From contig CM060199.1 of NCBI GenBank assembly GCA_030562195.1, positions 39,514,338-39,578,337 on the forward strand: 64,000 bases of DNA. Reading direction: 5' to 3'. The notes below the pieces were generated by a model. The model searched no databases, was not told the DNA's origin, and saw only the letters and a program-made list of their open reading frames with translations. This DNA comes from Nipponacmea schrenckii (taxonomy: Eukaryota > Mollusca > Gastropoda > Lottiidae). The position numbers and the translations under genes were made by a program. Every line of letters begins with the position of its first letter. The first letter of the stretch is position 1. Shown in pieces: positions 62,201 through 64,000 of the stretch.

Positions 62201-64000
62201 GACTGACATCGAGTCTTGTAAAGTTCTTGAAATACTTGTACATGTTCATAAAACAGGGTCTTGTCTATGTGGTGTTGTCTAATATTTTCATACAATCGAA
62301 AAGCTTATTTTTTTGTCTTATTTGCCCTTCCGTATAGTTCCAAACCTAAGAATTAATTATGACCTTATTGCACTCTGTTGGTGATGCAAATCGAAAATGA
62401 TCAGGTTAAAACCATTGACATGTTCACAACTTTTCTCTCTTTATTCGTTTAGTCTCAAAAACAGGACTCTGTTTTCCTTTCCACTTGTTTTGTTGGTTTT
62501 TTCTATCTAACAGAGGAAAGGACTCCACGCTTCGAGCCCAAGACAGTTGCATTTTCAAAGATGGATATAAAATATCACACCTTGCTAAATAATATATACA
62601 GGTATATCAGAAGGGCCAATATTACACACGATTTGATATCAACCAAGTAAAAATTCCACTTTGACCCAGATAAATTTGAATTTGGTGATGACTCACTACC
62701 ATGTTTAGCCTTCACCTGTAAAGTCAATTGACATAAACCCATGTTGGAGATAATCCGCCTTTGTAATCTACTATATATATGTTTTGTATGTACCGGCTTA
62801 TTAGCTAATAGTGCTCACATCAGATGAACCAAGGAATGTTAAACACAATTGATATTTATTGAACAGATGATGCGTACTAAGGATGCAGGCCTACCGGACA
62901 ATATCCTGCAACTGGATGTATCAACTCGACATCTCCATGGGCCACTAATGAAATGGTATTTTGTTTGTGGGTTAATTTTTTAGACCTTCCTACCGAGAGT
63001 GGTAAAATGAATTTTTCAAATAATTTTACTGGGGAATTTAAAAAAGATATGTTGCTCAGGTTAAATCTTACTACTATCGCTGGTAAAGATTTTGGTATTT
63101 AATTATTTGTCTTCCGATTACAAGAAAAGTTACATTCGACATGTATTTGTAATTAACGGTTAGCAGTCATTATTGGCCTCATGACATCTTATTCATACTG
63201 CTCTTTACTTGTCCTGTTTTTTTACCGTTATCCATCTTACATAAAATGTTTAAATCAAGTCTTCAAAACGCAATATAACATCATCTATCAAACACGTAAA
63301 ATAAAATCATACTTTTTCCATATTCGGTAAAGAAAATAGAAGAAACTAGAACAATATCTGTTGTGTAGGATTTTCTGTTGTTAGTCATCAATTCTTAGAT
63401 CAGATCACCTCAACCTTTCACCAACTTATTGTTTTTAAACACACTTTCGACGTCTGCACATTCCCGCCTTTTTCTTTGTCTTGTCATATTATGATGTAAT
63501 GAGAATGACAGACGGTAATGACGTAATCATTGTCCATACAAAATCTCAATTCTGCACAATAGAACTGCATGACAATCGTGTTTGTTTTTTGATCGTACAC
63601 GCGCTGCACGTGCAATACAGATTATTGTTTGATTGGATATTAGAGGAATAAAGAGGGTGTAAGGAACATGAGACCACTTCACAGAAGACAAAGAAATTAA
63701 TGGAGGTATTATTCCACTATAAAAATGACACACGAGCCCTCGAATTAAATTGATTAATCTCTTATCAACGATGATTTCAAACCCCCAGATCATCTCAACC
63801 TCGAGGTTGCCCTGCCCTGTATTAGTACACCGACAGAAGAAGGGATTGTTTTCGCTACAATGTATATGTATATATATACTATTTCGTGCAGTTAAAAAAT
63901 AAACGTATAACAAGGCCAAGAAGGTTGTTTGTTATTTTAAAACACTCCTTTTTTTTTGATCAATCAAAACAATTTGCGGTTCTTGCAGCGAGTGTAGATG
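59288..64000. other. 3' UTR and downstream intergenic region, no further gene seen
   Basis: The first 1-2 kb may be 3' UTR. Frames at 60273-60554 plus (93 codons), 61330-61590 minus (86) and 63527-63919 minus (130) have no recognisable domain or exon signals. Confidence 0.4.
61098..61103 (+). terminator. Candidate poly(A) signal AATAAA
   Basis: This is the first canonical AATAAA I found after the exon 2 stop codon, about 1.8 kb downstream. An ATTAAA near 60477 is an alternative. No strong GT-rich downstream element is evident. The 3' end of the gene is therefore uncertain. Confidence 0.2.

Noticed and set aside
63527..63919. 130-codon minus-strand frame near the window end
   Set aside because: No recognisable family, no promoter or splice features, and composition like the surrounding AT-rich DNA. 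Could be revisited with expression data.

Overview
The window is eukaryotic, AT-rich, and almost entirely non-coding. The one gene I can support is a two-exon sclerostin-family gene (closest by eye to SOSTDC1/USAG-1/Wise). Three things suggest an invertebrate, most likely a mollusc: the divergent sclerostin sequence, the density of minisatellites, and dispersed repeats of a style I associate with molluscan genomes. The mollusc call is inference. I see no bacterial operons, rRNA, confident tRNA or CRISPR.

Layout. Positions 1-31,300 are intergenic. They hold minisatellites at 3.6, 9.9, 12.2, 13.2, 15.9, 18.3, 20.8 and 25.2 kb, a decayed LINE reverse-transcriptase fragment at 14.6-15.1 kb, a 79-bp MITE-like hairpin with target-site duplication at 12.0 kb, one SINE-like copy at 27.7 kb, and several copies of a dispersed repeat called R1 here. 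Exon 1 of the sclerostin-like gene (31,365-31,530) encodes a signal peptide and a short glycosylatable N-terminal segment. A 27,353-bp phase-1 intron follows. About one third of it is tandem repeats: 37-bp at 33.5-37.3 kb, 27-bp at 38.1 kb, 37-bp at 42.7 kb, 54-bp with poly-G at 46.3 kb, 26-bp at 49.3 kb, 112-bp at 51.6 kb and 50-bp at 56.4 kb. It also holds R1 and SINE-like copies. Exon 2 (58,884-59,287) encodes the whole cystine knot and a very basic tail. From 59.3 kb to the end is 3' UTR or intergenic sequence with no recognisable gene.

The predicted product is a 189-residue secreted cystine-knot protein. Vertebrate relatives antagonise Wnt (via LRP5/6) and/or BMP signalling. The eight knot cysteines, two N-glycosylation sequons and the intron position match the vertebrate family, but the loop-2 LRP-binding NXI motif is not evident. 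Nearly all longer open frames in the window are tandem repeats read as protein and are not reported as genes.

The points most worth a second look are: the family-wide intron position with loss of the LRP-binding motif; a 112-bp satellite bounded by terminal inverted repeats, whose terminal motif recurs in a separate 54-bp satellite 32 kb away; the MITE insertion with its empty-site paralogue; and the reconstructable R1 family.
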